NCBI GenBank assembly: GCA_965203865.1
Contig: OZ241916.1
Coordinates: forward strand, 2,418,001 to 2,482,000
Reading direction: 5' to 3'
Source: G965200765 sp965203865
Lineage (GTDB): Bacteria > Pseudomonadota > Gammaproteobacteria > Arenicellales > JAJDZL01
DNA length: 64,000 nt
Numbering within the stretch: position 1 is the first letter of the stretch; each line of letters starts with the position of its first letter. Below the pieces are notes generated by a model. The model saw only the letters and a list, made by a program, of their open reading frames with translations. It ran no database searches and was not told where the DNA came from. The translations under genes and the position numbers were made by a program. Positions 44,101 to 51,452 of this stretch are shown here, in pieces.

Positions 44101-45632
44101 TTGTTTATCGTTTCTGTAAACCATTTCGACCGTTGAATTGTCGAAGCGAAAGCAATACTTCGGGATAACTTTCCGGGCAGTGTTTCACCTTCAACCACTC
44201 CGTTTAAAGCTAGCATGGCTCCAAGTAGTCTGCATAATTCCACTTGTGAGACCTTTGCAGGCACATTTTCACCTTCAAGCACTTGGCGAATACCCGGGGT
44301 CAGCTGTTCTTCGCGAATACCAAGCACAATCACTCTATAGTCTGAAAGTTCGCCTTCATTGACTGCCTCTGAGAATTTGACGTGATGCAGCAAAGGTCCA
44401 TACACCGATACATCAGACATGTCGACGACGTTGTAGGACAAGCCTTTTTTGGCGGCTAACTTCTGGACAGCTTGTTTTGACTGCTCGGAATAGACGCGGG
44501 GCGTAGCGGTCATGTAGAGCCGTTTTGACGAGCGAAGCTTTGCGGCATCATGGAAAGTTTGGAAGTCTACGTTGGTGGCTAACTCATCTTTAGCTATTCC
44601 GGTAGTGCGATGTGCTTCATCTGCAATTGCCAAATCAAAGTGAGGGGCATGGTAATTGTGCTGTGCTTCGCAGATTTTATGCAGTGATTGATAGGTGCAA
44701 AAAAATACTTTTACGCCATTACCCCCCCCCCCCAGATAATTTGCTATTTCCATTGGTTCAGAAACAACTTCACAAACCAAGTCATCAACACCCAATCGGT
44801 CGTTTTCACCTTTGCCGCCCGCCGTACTGTCAGAGCAAACCACAAACGCGGTCATGGGGCGATTTCGATGCATCAGCCACTCTCGTCGCGCTTGTGAAAC
44901 CAGCGCAATTGTAGGTGCAGCAAACAAAATTCTACCGTCGTCTGGCACCATGCGCTCCGACAACCGAAGTGCAGTAAATGTTTTGCCAGTCCCACAAGCC
45001 ATCACTAGTTTACCCCGGTCGTGTCCCTGAGTAACCATTCCGTCGTATACAGCATCAATCGCACCTTGCTGCAATGGCTTTGGATGTCTTTCTTCCTGCG
45101 GCCTCTCCAATTCCCGAATTGTATGATCAAGAAAGTCCAAAAAATCGATTCGAGAAACTACCGGCTCTCTTCCTTGTATTGCTCGTTCGGCGGCATCGTT
45201 CCATCTGCATGTCGAAACAATCCACCTGAGCCCGAAAGCCGGACGTGCCGACTCATTCAGAAAACTATCGATCAACGGCTTTGTTATTACCGAATCTTCG
45301 GAGTAGCACTTGCACTGAATTGCCACAATTGTGCCGTTATGCAATTGAGCAACGAGGTCAATTCCATGATCGCGCCCGTCAAGTCCCGTCAATTGCTCTC
45401 GTTCCGGCCAGTCTCTCCAAGACCAGATTTTTGATACATCAAACTCTGGATTTTCACTAACCGTGGCTAGAAACAATTGCTCAAACCATCGTCCCTTCTC
45501 GGCTTCGCTTGAAGCATCCCGACGGATACGCTCCAAAACATCGCCAATGCGCTCACTGGAACGAAAGTCAAGAGCACCTTGTTGCGTTTCCGAATCTATC
45601 ACGAACCTATTAATTGATATTTTGACTACCAA
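41154..45632 (-). CDS. Single-chain type ISP restriction-modification enzyme with two poly-G tracts
   Basis: A 1492-residue protein with the full order of LlaGI/LlaBIII-type enzymes. An Mrr-like nuclease domain (D92, Q106-C-K108) is followed by a superfamily 2 helicase/translocase (Walker A GTGKT 214-218, DEAH 338-341), a coupling region, an N6-adenine methylase (DPACGTGT from D916, NPPF from N1055) and a C-terminal target-recognition part. Such enzymes methylate one strand of an asymmetric site and cut after head-to-head translocation. The coding strand holds runs of 12 Gs (codons 300-304) and 10 Gs (codons 1178-1181). Both are in frame here, so the gene is on. Slippage in either would truncate it, the first before the helicase core is complete, the second before target recognition. 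Convergent with the methyltransferase gene upstream. Confidence 0.94.
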   Translation of the reverse strand: MVVKISINRFVIDSETQQGALDFRSSERIGDVLERIRRDASSEAEKGRWFEQLFLATVSENPEFDVSKIWSWRDWPEREQLTGLDGRDHGIDLVAQLHNGTIVAIQCKCYSEDSVITKPLIDSFLNESARPAFGLRWIVSTCRWNDAAERAIQGREPVVSRIDFLDFLDHTIRELERPQEERHPKPLQQGAIDAVYDGMVTQGHDRGKLVMACGTGKTFTALRLSERMVPDDGRILFAAPTIALVSQARREWLMHRNRPMTAFVVCSDSTAGGKGENDRLGVDDLVCEVVSEPMEIANYLGGGGNGVKVFFCTYQSLHKICEAQHNYHAPHFDLAIADEAHRTTGIAKDELATNVDFQTFHDAAKLRSSKRLYMTATPRVYSEQSKQAVQKLAAKKGLSYNVVDMSDVSVYGPLLHHVKFSEAVNEGELSDYRVIVLGIREEQLTPGIRQVLEGENVPAKVSQVELCRLLGAMLALNGVVEGETLPGKLSRSIAFASTIQRSKWFTETINNSIPLKRRVSNVMSGRGKRADLESRHLDGNSTALKRNLERRWLNDAPNKNQARMICNVKVFSEGVDVPALESVTFLDPKQSHIDIVQAVGRVMRRAPGKTRGYIIVPVFVPDGEGDIAELLEQRSDDYRHVGSVLRALQSHDERLAESPGNFVDVIMPERGNKQNGIPRRRHVDDTENDEPRIEDLFTFKAVEPGIFAQVVASSGLGKPGQVTADEIAYSVGLAAKRMEDNILLLDSVRQTLDLSGVEDKEVSTTAALILCNACLLHRRLQQESTMQQFLPDMLSVGRSKKPAEMLAEAWDKILTKDYDAVFRPALSIIENSPSFPSLRPAIQILAECVANLSDTVAELGYDHAGPLYHKILGSATSDGAFYTNNISALMLAGLALRSDLVDWSDQDQATKLRILDPACGTGTLLMAALKTIKDRMIAAQPDMTQDKITEVHKELVENSIHGLDINYQATQLAASNLTLGAPTVDYDSMRIHTMQHGPQSDGGVKLGSLELLPEAVGDGQQPDLFGHTKQAAISTPYSSTSKEINIEEVDIVLMNPPFTNSVKRGMKYSSHARKLMQNRELEIKRQIKSSDADASNVIDSNSIRTYFTPLVDALLHRETGVLGKVLPTTALTSTSGIAERKFLAKRFHIDMVVTCHEPSRLNFSENTSIHESLLVCRRGGGDRNENESPTTFIALNHMPRSAAEVAKWLEAVLAGKEHKYHRTFKWPRSKIVDGDWTPAQYYDGSLANHAQKVDDLNSLSPLGDLALVEPAGQGLADAFRNPLKTAEYQPSTAFEVVWTHATSERETMRSFSDFTTGPKTEKYNYAVHVLWPKASRMLIARRVNPQAIRVSSIFLPRPVLGQAFIPVTPLAKFPNPTAILQAWCAYLNSTPAVLSFLNRRQKKLTYAAYSLDQLRSIPVPNPEKTDLASLVSAFNDLGDSKLLPWPKMNDCPVRAKLDDIVAKVLGLAPEILADWRQRIVNEPTVNNRKPAD
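42091..42100 (-). repeat. Poly-G tract of 10 in the type ISP gene
   Basis: Ten Cs on the plus strand, ten Gs in the coding strand, encoding the three-glycine run of CRRGGGD (codons 1178-1181) between methylase and target-recognition regions. Long G runs like this in restriction genes are typical phase-variation sites. Confidence 0.85.
44722..44733 (-). repeat. Poly-G tract of 12 in the type ISP gene
   Basis: Twelve Cs on the plus strand, twelve Gs in the coding strand, encoding four glycines (301-304) within the helicase domain between Walker A and DEAH. Glycine is read with GGG codons here only because of the tract. Confidence 0.88.
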
Positions 45633-45698
45633 TTTTAGGAAATTATATGCCTAACTATACAAATACCTGACTTATGCATTGTTTTCTAAATAAGAAAA

Positions 45699-45845
45699 CT
45701 AAGAAGATGTTCCTTTATCAGGTGTATGCTTGCTCCGTCCTGGGTCTTTTGGCGGTAGCGGCGGTCTTGGCTTGTCACTTGGTCTTGGTGGGTTTGTTTT
45801 TTCTTCAAGCAACTTGCCAGGGGTGTTTCTTTTTTTATTTGGCAT
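45699..45845 (-). CDS. 48-residue basic proline-rich protein coupled to the SLATT-like gene
   Basis: This frame starts at ATG 45845, inside the last codons of the upstream 168-residue gene (11-base overlap), and ends at TAG 45699-45701. GGAG stands ten bases before the ATG, a good ribosome site. The product begins MPNKKRNTPGKLLEEK, then has a stretch of PRPSDKPRPPLPPKDPGRSK type: 11 prolines and many Lys and Arg, no hydrophobic segment, probably disordered. I do not recognise the family. Its coupling to a predicted membrane effector suggests a partner, regulator or antidote of that protein. Confidence 0.6.
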   Translation of the reverse strand: MPNKKRNTPGKLLEEKTNPPRPSDKPRPPLPPKDPGRSKHTPDKGTSS

Positions 45846-46341
45846 ATTCTCTCTCCAAAATACGATATGCATCATCGGTACATCTATTGTTCAAATTATT
45901 ATTGATTATTACACCAAATTTAGAGGGAATTGATGTTACTTTCAGTAATTTATTATTCAACTTCACCAATTTTTTTTCAGCGGCTTCATCGTTTAAATTT
46001 GGGTGGTTGCGCCATAAAGTTCGATATTGGCCTTCAATGTATGAACAATCCTTTGCCACAACACCCAATTCCGTCGCTTTCTTTCCGAAATCGAAATAAA
46101 AATCTACGGCCACTGTAACTGCAAGCAAGAACCCAAAAATCGGGGCGACTGTGTTGTACCAGTGCATCGGTAGCAAATCAAAAAATGAAGCCATTCCCCC
46201 ACATGCCACTATCAACAATGCTATGTGAGTAAAATTCTGGTACCGCTGGTAACGGTCTGCAAGTAAAGTATAGTAACGGGAAATGCGAACTGAATCGTCA
46301 AGTCCATCCCAAATTTCCTCTCTGAGTCTGTCGTTTACCAT
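45835..46341 (-). CDS. SLATT-like two-helix membrane protein, putative defence effector
   Basis: A 168-residue protein: a charged N-terminal helix with RYYTLLADRYQRYQNF, two membrane helices (about 38-57 and 64-83) and a cytoplasmic helical C-terminal part containing YIEGQYRTLWRNHPNL and KKLVKLNNKLLKV. The size, the paired helices preceded by the RYQRYQ-type helix and the following long helix resemble SLATT proteins, which are thought to form membrane pores in nucleotide-triggered defence systems. I see no nucleotide cyclase, SLOG or reverse transcriptase gene beside it. The start ATG 46341 has AAGGA nine bases upstream. It lies 200 bases from the type ISP gene and is followed by an overlapping small proline-rich gene. 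The family call rests on topology and is uncertain. Confidence 0.55.
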   Translation of the reverse strand: MVNDRLREEIWDGLDDSVRISRYYTLLADRYQRYQNFTHIALLIVACGGMASFFDLLPMHWYNTVAPIFGFLLAVTVAVDFYFDFGKKATELGVVAKDCSYIEGQYRTLWRNHPNLNDEAAEKKLVKLNNKLLKVTSIPSKFGVIINNNLNNRCTDDAYRILEREYAK

Positions 46342-46409
46342 GAGTCTATCCTTCAGAAAATAAGGCGTGGTTGTTTCTATGGCAGTATAGCAGAGTGTTT
46401 CCCTTTCAT

Positions 46410-46437
46410 TTGCAATTTTTCGCGCGCTTGCTATAAT
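46410..46437 (+). promoter_or_regulatory. Sigma70 promoter of the thiamine operon
   Basis: TTGCAA (46410-46415) and TATAAT (46432-46437) stand 16 bases apart. The start of transcription would be near 46444, just before the TPP riboswitch. Confidence 0.65.
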
Positions 46438-46449
46438 TCAATTTATATC

Positions 46450-46540
46450 ATCTTGACGGGGTGTCCATCGGGACTGAGACGTTGTTCAATACAAACCCGT
46501 TGAACCTGATCCAGATTATGCTGGCGTAGGGAATCAGGAT
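46450..46540 (+). promoter_or_regulatory. TPP riboswitch (THI element)
   Basis: The conserved parts are all present in order: GGGGTGTCC, GGACTGAGAC, ACCCGTTGAACCTGATC, then GGATTATGCTGG in the variant CCAGATTATGCTGGCG, and GTAGGGAATCA. The closing stem P1 pairs ATCTTGA (46450-46456) with TCAGGAT (46534-46540). Between it and thiM lies a small imperfect hairpin around CAGCT and AGCTG but no T run, so control is probably at translation. High thiamine diphosphate would shut off thiM and the following genes. Confidence 0.95.
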
Positions 46541-46606
46541 GTACTTCAGCTGGTTGCAAGCTGTACTTCCATTCCCTCGTAGCAGTGTGAAGAATAGGTA
46601 CGAAAT

Positions 46607-47362
46607 ATGGAAAGTAGCGATAACTTGGGTAACCAAATTCCAACAGAATTGACTGTGGCAACAGCTAATATTGCTTCAAACTCGCCCAGAATTCATTGCA
46701 TCACAAACGAAGCTGCAACTTCATTAACCGCAAATGTTTTGCTGGCGCTTGGAGCGCAGCCCTCTATGACCAGTGACCCGTCGGATGTGACTCAATTTGT
46801 AGAACAATCCGATGCACTGAGTATAAATTTGGGCATGTTGAACGATGAAAAGCGAGGGGCAATTCGGCATGCAGTGAGAACTGCTTCAAATTTGGAAAAA
46901 CCATGGATTTTGGACCCCGTGATGATAAATGTATCAGAAGGCCGATTAAATTTTTGCCGAAACATGCTCCGTTACAATCCAAGTGCGATTCGGGGAAATA
47001 TTCGGGAAATTGAAGCCTTGGAAACGGCTCTTGATTCCCGAGTGGAACAAATCAGCGAGAAATACTCATCAATCATTGTAACTTCCGGTGAAACTGACCG
47101 GGTGGTCCGTTCAATGTCTTACAAAGAAGTTGCAGCGGGACATCAATGGATGGCGCACATCACTGGCATGGGATGCGCCCTGTCCGCCACGATTGGAGCA
47201 TTTATCAGTACCAGTAATGATCACTTGAAAGCAACTGTGGATGCATTGACACTCTGGGGAATTGCCGCAGAGCACGCGCATCGTGCTTCCAACGGACCCG
47301 GAACCTTTGCTGGAAACTTTTTGGACTGCCTGTATCGACTCTCTCAAGAATCAATTTCCTGA
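46607..47362 (+). CDS. thiM: Hydroxyethylthiazole kinase
   Basis: ThiM phosphorylates 4-methyl-5-(2-hydroxyethyl)thiazole, a salvage step of thiamine synthesis. The 251-residue ribokinase-like protein shows IHCITNEAATSLTANVLLALGAQPSM (first and last parts most conserved), the PWILDPVMI segment, SAIRGNIREIEAL, and the phosphate-binding ITGMGCALSATIGAF with the catalytic cysteine. It is the first gene after the TPP riboswitch, followed by thiE after 28 bp. AGG stands eight bases ahead of ATG 46607. Confidence 0.94.
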   Translation: MESSDNLGNQIPTELTVATANIASNSPRIHCITNEAATSLTANVLLALGAQPSMTSDPSDVTQFVEQSDALSINLGMLNDEKRGAIRHAVRTASNLEKPWILDPVMINVSEGRLNFCRNMLRYNPSAIRGNIREIEALETALDSRVEQISEKYSSIIVTSGETDRVVRSMSYKEVAAGHQWMAHITGMGCALSATIGAFISTSNDHLKATVDALTLWGIAAEHAHRASNGPGTFAGNFLDCLYRLSQESIS

Positions 47363-47390
47363 ACTTGAAATCTGCATAAATTCAGCTGCA

Positions 47391-48059
47391 ATGCATCAAT
47401 TCCCAAATTCAAGCCTGTATCTGGTAATCAATCCCGAACAATGCAAGTTCGGAAGCGTTGTTGAAACTGCCTTGAATGCAGTCAAAGGCGGTGTAACAAC
47501 CATTCAAGTCAGAAGCAAGGCAATGAACGATCAAGACTTTGTAGAAACAACTGCCAACCTGGTCAGGGAACTTGCCTGTTTTCATGTTCCGGTAATCGTC
47601 AACGATCGAGTTGAAGCGGTGACTGCCGCCAACGCTTCCGGCGTACATCTTGGACAGGAAGACGCATCCGTTATTGATGCCAGAGACACTCTGGGCAACC
47701 AGCGTATTATTGGTCTTACAGTTCGCTCTCTTGAAGAGGCAGCCGATGCTCCGTTGGACTTGATCGACTATATCAGTATCGGCGGGGTATTTCGAACTGC
47801 CAGCAAGGAAAATCACGACCCTCCCATAGGACTGGATGAGCTGCAAATTATTGTAAATTCCATCAGAAGCAGGAAACCGGAAATACCAATCATCGCGATT
47901 AGCGGTATCAACGAATTTAATGCGATGCAGGTTATGTCGACTGGTGTCGACGGCATTGCTGTTGTGTCAGCAATTTGCGAATCTCCTGACCCGGAAGGAG
48001 CAGCTTTGCGGCTACGCAGGATTATTGGTAAAGCCAGACCGGAGCGGATGACCGCATGA
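47391..48059 (+). CDS. thiE: Thiamine-phosphate synthase
   Basis: ThiE joins the pyrimidine diphosphate and thiazole phosphate to thiamine phosphate. The 222-residue TIM-barrel protein has TTIQVRSKAMNDQDFV, VPVIVNDRVEAVTAANASGVHLGQED, and the phosphate site IAISGIN plus GVDGIAVVSAI. ATG 47391 begins the conserved region; the frame extends 43 codons upstream into the end of thiM without family likeness. The stop overlaps the thiD start (ATGA). Confidence 0.93.
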   Translation: MHQFPNSSLYLVINPEQCKFGSVVETALNAVKGGVTTIQVRSKAMNDQDFVETTANLVRELACFHVPVIVNDRVEAVTAANASGVHLGQEDASVIDARDTLGNQRIIGLTVRSLEEAADAPLDLIDYISIGGVFRTASKENHDPPIGLDELQIIVNSIRSRKPEIPIIAISGINEFNAMQVMSTGVDGIAVVSAICESPDPEGAALRLRRIIGKARPERMTA

Positions 48060-48865
48060 CATATCCAATTGCATTGACAATTGCCGGTTCTGATAGCGGC
48101 GGAGGAGCAGGTATTCAAGCCGATTTGAAAACTTTCTCGGCGCTTGATGTGTACGGGGCAAGTGTAATCACTGCCCTCACCGCCCAAAATACTGTCGGAG
48201 TTGCTGCAGTTTACGATGTTGCACCTGATTTTATTGAGAAGCAAATAAATGCCGTGTGCTCCGACCTGAGTGTATCAGCAGTAAAAATTGGAATGCTGCA
48301 CCGGAGCAATGTTATTCATACAGTTGCACAGAGCATCGCCAAACACGGCATTGGACATATTGTTCTTGATCCGGTAATGGTCGCGAAGAGCGGGGATGCT
48401 TTACTGCAGGATGAAGCAATCGATGCATTGAAGTCAGAATTGATTCCAATGGCCTCCATCATTACACCGAATATTCCTGAGGCGGCAAGGCTGCTTGGAA
48501 CCAAAAGCGAAAAAATCATGGTCAACATGGAGAAGTCTGCAGAACGCCTGCTATCCCTGGGATGCGGCGCGGTGCTGCTAAAAGGCGGACATCTGGAATC
48601 GGATGAAAGCAATGATTTGTACTTTGACGGAAACAATATACGGCATCTGCCTGCACAGCGAACCGATACAATCAATACCCACGGCACAGGATGCACCTTG
48701 TCCTCTGCCATCTGTGCATATCTGGCGCAACGTACCGGAATGGACAAGGCAGTGGAGCAAGCGAAGGAGTACATCACACACGCAATTGAAAATTCGGACA
48801 GGCTGGAAATTGGCAACGGCAACGGTCCTGTCCACCACTTCTACAAATACTGGAAACATGGGTGA
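48056..48865 (+). CDS. thiD: Hydroxymethylpyrimidine kinase/phosphomethylpyrimidine kinase
   Basis: ThiD makes hydroxymethylpyrimidine diphosphate in two phosphorylations. The 269-residue protein has ALTIAGSDSGGGAGIQADLK at the N-terminus, VLDPVMVAKSGDALL near 105-120, TPNIPEAARLLG, LLKGGHL and NTHGTGCTLSSAICAYLAQ with the catalytic cysteine. With ThiM, ThiE and the importer downstream it gives a salvage-only route, since thiC and thiG are absent from the operon. Confidence 0.96.
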   Translation: MTYPIALTIAGSDSGGGAGIQADLKTFSALDVYGASVITALTAQNTVGVAAVYDVAPDFIEKQINAVCSDLSVSAVKIGMLHRSNVIHTVAQSIAKHGIGHIVLDPVMVAKSGDALLQDEAIDALKSELIPMASIITPNIPEAARLLGTKSEKIMVNMEKSAERLLSLGCGAVLLKGGHLESDESNDLYFDGNNIRHLPAQRTDTINTHGTGCTLSSAICAYLAQRTGMDKAVEQAKEYITHAIENSDRLEIGNGNGPVHHFYKYWKHG

Positions 48866-48872
48866 ATCGAAA

Positions 48873-49946
48873 ATGAAAAGACGAATGTTTTTATCTACCG
48901 CGGGAGCGGGGGCTGTCGCTGCAACGATAATGCCTGAGCCAATCGAAGCAACTGAGCCGCATGAAATGCGAATGGTTACATCCTGGCTGAAAAATAGTCC
49001 CGGCACGGGGGCAACAGCAGAACGACTGGCAAAACGAATTGAAACTCTAAGCCAGGGACGGATTCAAATTAAACTGTTTTCAGCGGACGAACTGGTTGGA
49101 CCTTTTGAAGTATTGGACTTTGTGAATCGGGGTACAGCTGATTTCGGGCATTCCGCTTCCTTTTTCTGGCAAGGAAAGATGCCGGCGAGCGCCATTTTTA
49201 CCGCTGTGCCTTTTGGCCTTACAGCAGTTGAGCACATGGCATGGATTTACCATGGCGGCGGACAGGAATTGTGGGACGAGTTGTACGCTCCTTTTAATGT
49301 AAAGCCATTCCTGCCTTCCAATACAGGTATTGGAATGGGTGGCTGGTTCAAAAAAGAAATCAAATCGCTAGACGACATACAGGGACTAAAGTATCGCATG
49401 CCTGGGCTGGGTGGAGAAGTGATGCGAAAACTGGGGGCGGTCCCGGTATCGCTACCCCCTGCCGACATTGCACCGTCACTCCAGTCCAATGTTGTAGATG
49501 CCGCCGAGTGGCTGGGTCCCTGGTCGGACTTGGCGATGGGTTTTTACAAATCAGCGCGTTATTACTACGGACCCGGGTTTCATGAACCCCAGGGAGCGGC
49601 AGAATTTATTGTGAATCTGGACCGATGGCAATCGCTTCCGGAAGATTTGCAGCAGGTCGTTGAAACAGCCTGCATGGCTGAACACGCGTATGCACTGACT
49701 GAGGTTTCCTATTGGAACCCTGCCGCCTTGAAGTCGCTTCAGGAAGAACATGGAGTGAAAGTGGAAATTTTTCCCCCTGACGTGTTGCAAGCCGCAAGTC
49801 GCGCCGCCGACGAAGTGTTGCAAGATTTGTCGCAAACAGATGATATAACCGCCAGAATTGTCAATTCCTATCTGGATGCCAAAAGAGATTTCGCCGGCTG
49901 GTCAAAGTATTCATCCAGTGCTTTTCTGAATGCTCGATTAAGCTGA
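48873..49946 (+). CDS. TRAP transporter DctP-family binding protein with Tat signal, in the thiamine operon
   Basis: A 357-residue periplasmic protein that opens with KRRMFLSTAGAG, a Tat-like twin-arginine signal. The mature part is of the DctP family: MVTSWLKNSPGTGATAERLAKRIE, VPFGLTAVEHMAWIYHGGGQELWDELYAPF and PADIAPSLQSNVVDAAEWLGPWSDLAMGF. This last type binds 2-oxo acids or lactate in known cases. No TRAP membrane genes are near; thiD lies eight bases upstream and an ABC ATPase nine bases downstream. It may deliver a thiamine-related solute or serve a TRAP permease elsewhere. ATG 48873 begins the Tat signal; another at 48858 overlaps thiD. Confidence 0.88.
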   Translation: MKRRMFLSTAGAGAVAATIMPEPIEATEPHEMRMVTSWLKNSPGTGATAERLAKRIETLSQGRIQIKLFSADELVGPFEVLDFVNRGTADFGHSASFFWQGKMPASAIFTAVPFGLTAVEHMAWIYHGGGQELWDELYAPFNVKPFLPSNTGIGMGGWFKKEIKSLDDIQGLKYRMPGLGGEVMRKLGAVPVSLPPADIAPSLQSNVVDAAEWLGPWSDLAMGFYKSARYYYGPGFHEPQGAAEFIVNLDRWQSLPEDLQQVVETACMAEHAYALTEVSYWNPAALKSLQEEHGVKVEIFPPDVLQAASRAADEVLQDLSQTDDITARIVNSYLDAKRDFAGWSKYSSSAFLNARLS

Positions 49947-49955
49947 TTCTTTGCG

Positions 49956-50708
49956 ATGGCTTCGGTTTCAGTTCAATTGGACCTGGCTTATGGAAGCGAG
50001 CAAGTATTTCGCGATTTTCAATTGAATCTGGAGTCAGGTCGATTGATTTGCCTCCTTGGAAAAAGCGGTTCGGGAAAATCAACCCTGCTTAGATTCATCG
50101 CAGGGCTGATTCCAAACAGTATTGCAAAAGGCAAAGCTACCACAAGCAGCAACCTGTCCTTGAATGGACGAATTGCCTGGATGTCCCAGCGAGACTTGCT
50201 ATTGCCTTGGCTCAATGTAATTGACAACGTAATCATTGGTGCTTTGCTAAGGAACGAGCAAGTTGATTCAACACGAAAAAAAGCGCGAAAACTTCTTGCG
50301 GATGTGGAACTGCATGATGTTGAGAACAAATACCCTCATGAACTATCCGGCGGCATGAAGCAGCGAGTTGCACTCGCTCGTACCTTGATAGAAGAACGTC
50401 CTGTCAACCTTCTGGACGAACCGTTCTCGGGGTTGGATGCCAGTACCCGATTCCAGTTGCAGGCGTTGACCTGCAAACTGCTTGCCCAAAAAACAACGTT
50501 GCTGGTTACTCACGACCCGCTTGAAGCACTTCGCATGGCTGACCGAATTTTCGTACTAAGCGGTCGTCCGGCCCAAATAGCCGATCCAGTGAAACCGCCA
50601 GGCGTTGCTCCTCGCGATCTGGATGACAGCGAAATCGGGGCAACGTATGCAAAACTTATGAATCAGTTAAACCACCCGGAATTCACAGATCATGCTTGCG
50701 CTACGTAA
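49956..50708 (+). CDS. thiZ: ABC transporter ATPase for thiamine pyrimidine precursor (ThiZ-like)
   Basis: A 250-residue ATPase of the nitrate/taurine/HMP group: Walker A LLGKSGSGKST at about 31-41, Q loop WMSQRDLLLPWLNVIDNV, signature LSGGMKQRVALARTL and Walker B NLLDEPFSGLD. LLPWLNV is typical of importers for pyrimidine or sulfonate solutes. With the next two genes it forms a ThiXYZ-type importer of a hydroxymethyl- or aminomethylpyrimidine. The name rests on its place in a riboswitch-controlled thi operon. Its end overlaps the permease start by 17 bases. Confidence 0.85.
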   Translation: MASVSVQLDLAYGSEQVFRDFQLNLESGRLICLLGKSGSGKSTLLRFIAGLIPNSIAKGKATTSSNLSLNGRIAWMSQRDLLLPWLNVIDNVIIGALLRNEQVDSTRKKARKLLADVELHDVENKYPHELSGGMKQRVALARTLIEERPVNLLDEPFSGLDASTRFQLQALTCKLLAQKTTLLVTHDPLEALRMADRIFVLSGRPAQIADPVKPPGVAPRDLDDSEIGATYAKLMNQLNHPEFTDHACAT

Positions 50709-51450
50709 GGCGATCATCATTGTTATTGCCCTGATTGGCCTGTGGCAAATCATCGTTTGGGTTACCCAGTCGCCCCACTACATACTGCCCGGACCGTACC
50801 AAGTTGGTGTAGCATTGTTCGTCCATTTCGAGCGAATATTGTTTCACGCATCTGTTACGGCACTGGAAATAGTTCTGGGCATGCTGCTGGGATGCGGCAT
50901 TGGCATGATCAGTGCCTGGACAATTCTTCAGTATCGGCATGTCCGCAGTTGGGTTCTGCCTGTTCTTGTTGCCAGTCAAGCCTTGCCGGTCTTTGCAATT
51001 GCACCGGTTCTAATGCTCTGGCTCGGATACGGGATGGCTTCGAAGGTTGCCATGGCAACACTCATCATATATTTTCCGGTTACAGCCGCACTGTATGACG
51101 GATTGCGAAATACAGACTCCGAGTGGGTCGACATGGCAACCATCATGGGCGCGTCAAAGCATACCATCATGAAGTACATTCGCCTGCCCGCTGCACTGCC
51201 CTCGCTTGGGTCCGGGTTGCGAATCGCGGCGGCTGTAGCTCCAATTGGAGCTATCGTAGGCGAATGGGTGGGCTCAAGCACTGGTCTTGGGTTTCTCATG
51301 CTTCACGCCAGTGCGCGTACGCAAGTAGACTTGATGTTTGCCGCATTGGTTACTTTGGCAGTGTTTGCGGTCGTTCTTTATTTCAGTATCGATGCCGTTA
51401 TGAAACGCATCGTTTTCTGGCAATCAGACAATTTGGCTAGAGAGGTTTAG
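50692..51450 (+). CDS. thiX: ABC transporter permease for thiamine pyrimidine precursor (ThiX-like)
   Basis: A 252-residue inner-membrane protein with six helices of the BPD_transp_1 type. The coupling loop EWVDMATIMGASKHTIMKYIRLPAALPSL (its EAA motif is at about residues 143-165) contacts the ATPase. SSGTGLGFLMLHA-like sequence follows. It overlaps thiZ and is followed two bases later by thiY. Confidence 0.85.
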   Translation: MLALRKAIIIVIALIGLWQIIVWVTQSPHYILPGPYQVGVALFVHFERILFHASVTALEIVLGMLLGCGIGMISAWTILQYRHVRSWVLPVLVASQALPVFAIAPVLMLWLGYGMASKVAMATLIIYFPVTAALYDGLRNTDSEWVDMATIMGASKHTIMKYIRLPAALPSLGSGLRIAAAVAPIGAIVGEWVGSSTGLGFLMLHASARTQVDLMFAALVTLAVFAVVLYFSIDAVMKRIVFWQSDNLAREV

Positions 51451-51452
51451 CT

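Noticed and set aside
48603..48872. 90-codon N-terminal extension of the DctP-like protein
   Set aside because: It runs through thiD in another frame; the Tat signal starts at ATG 48873.
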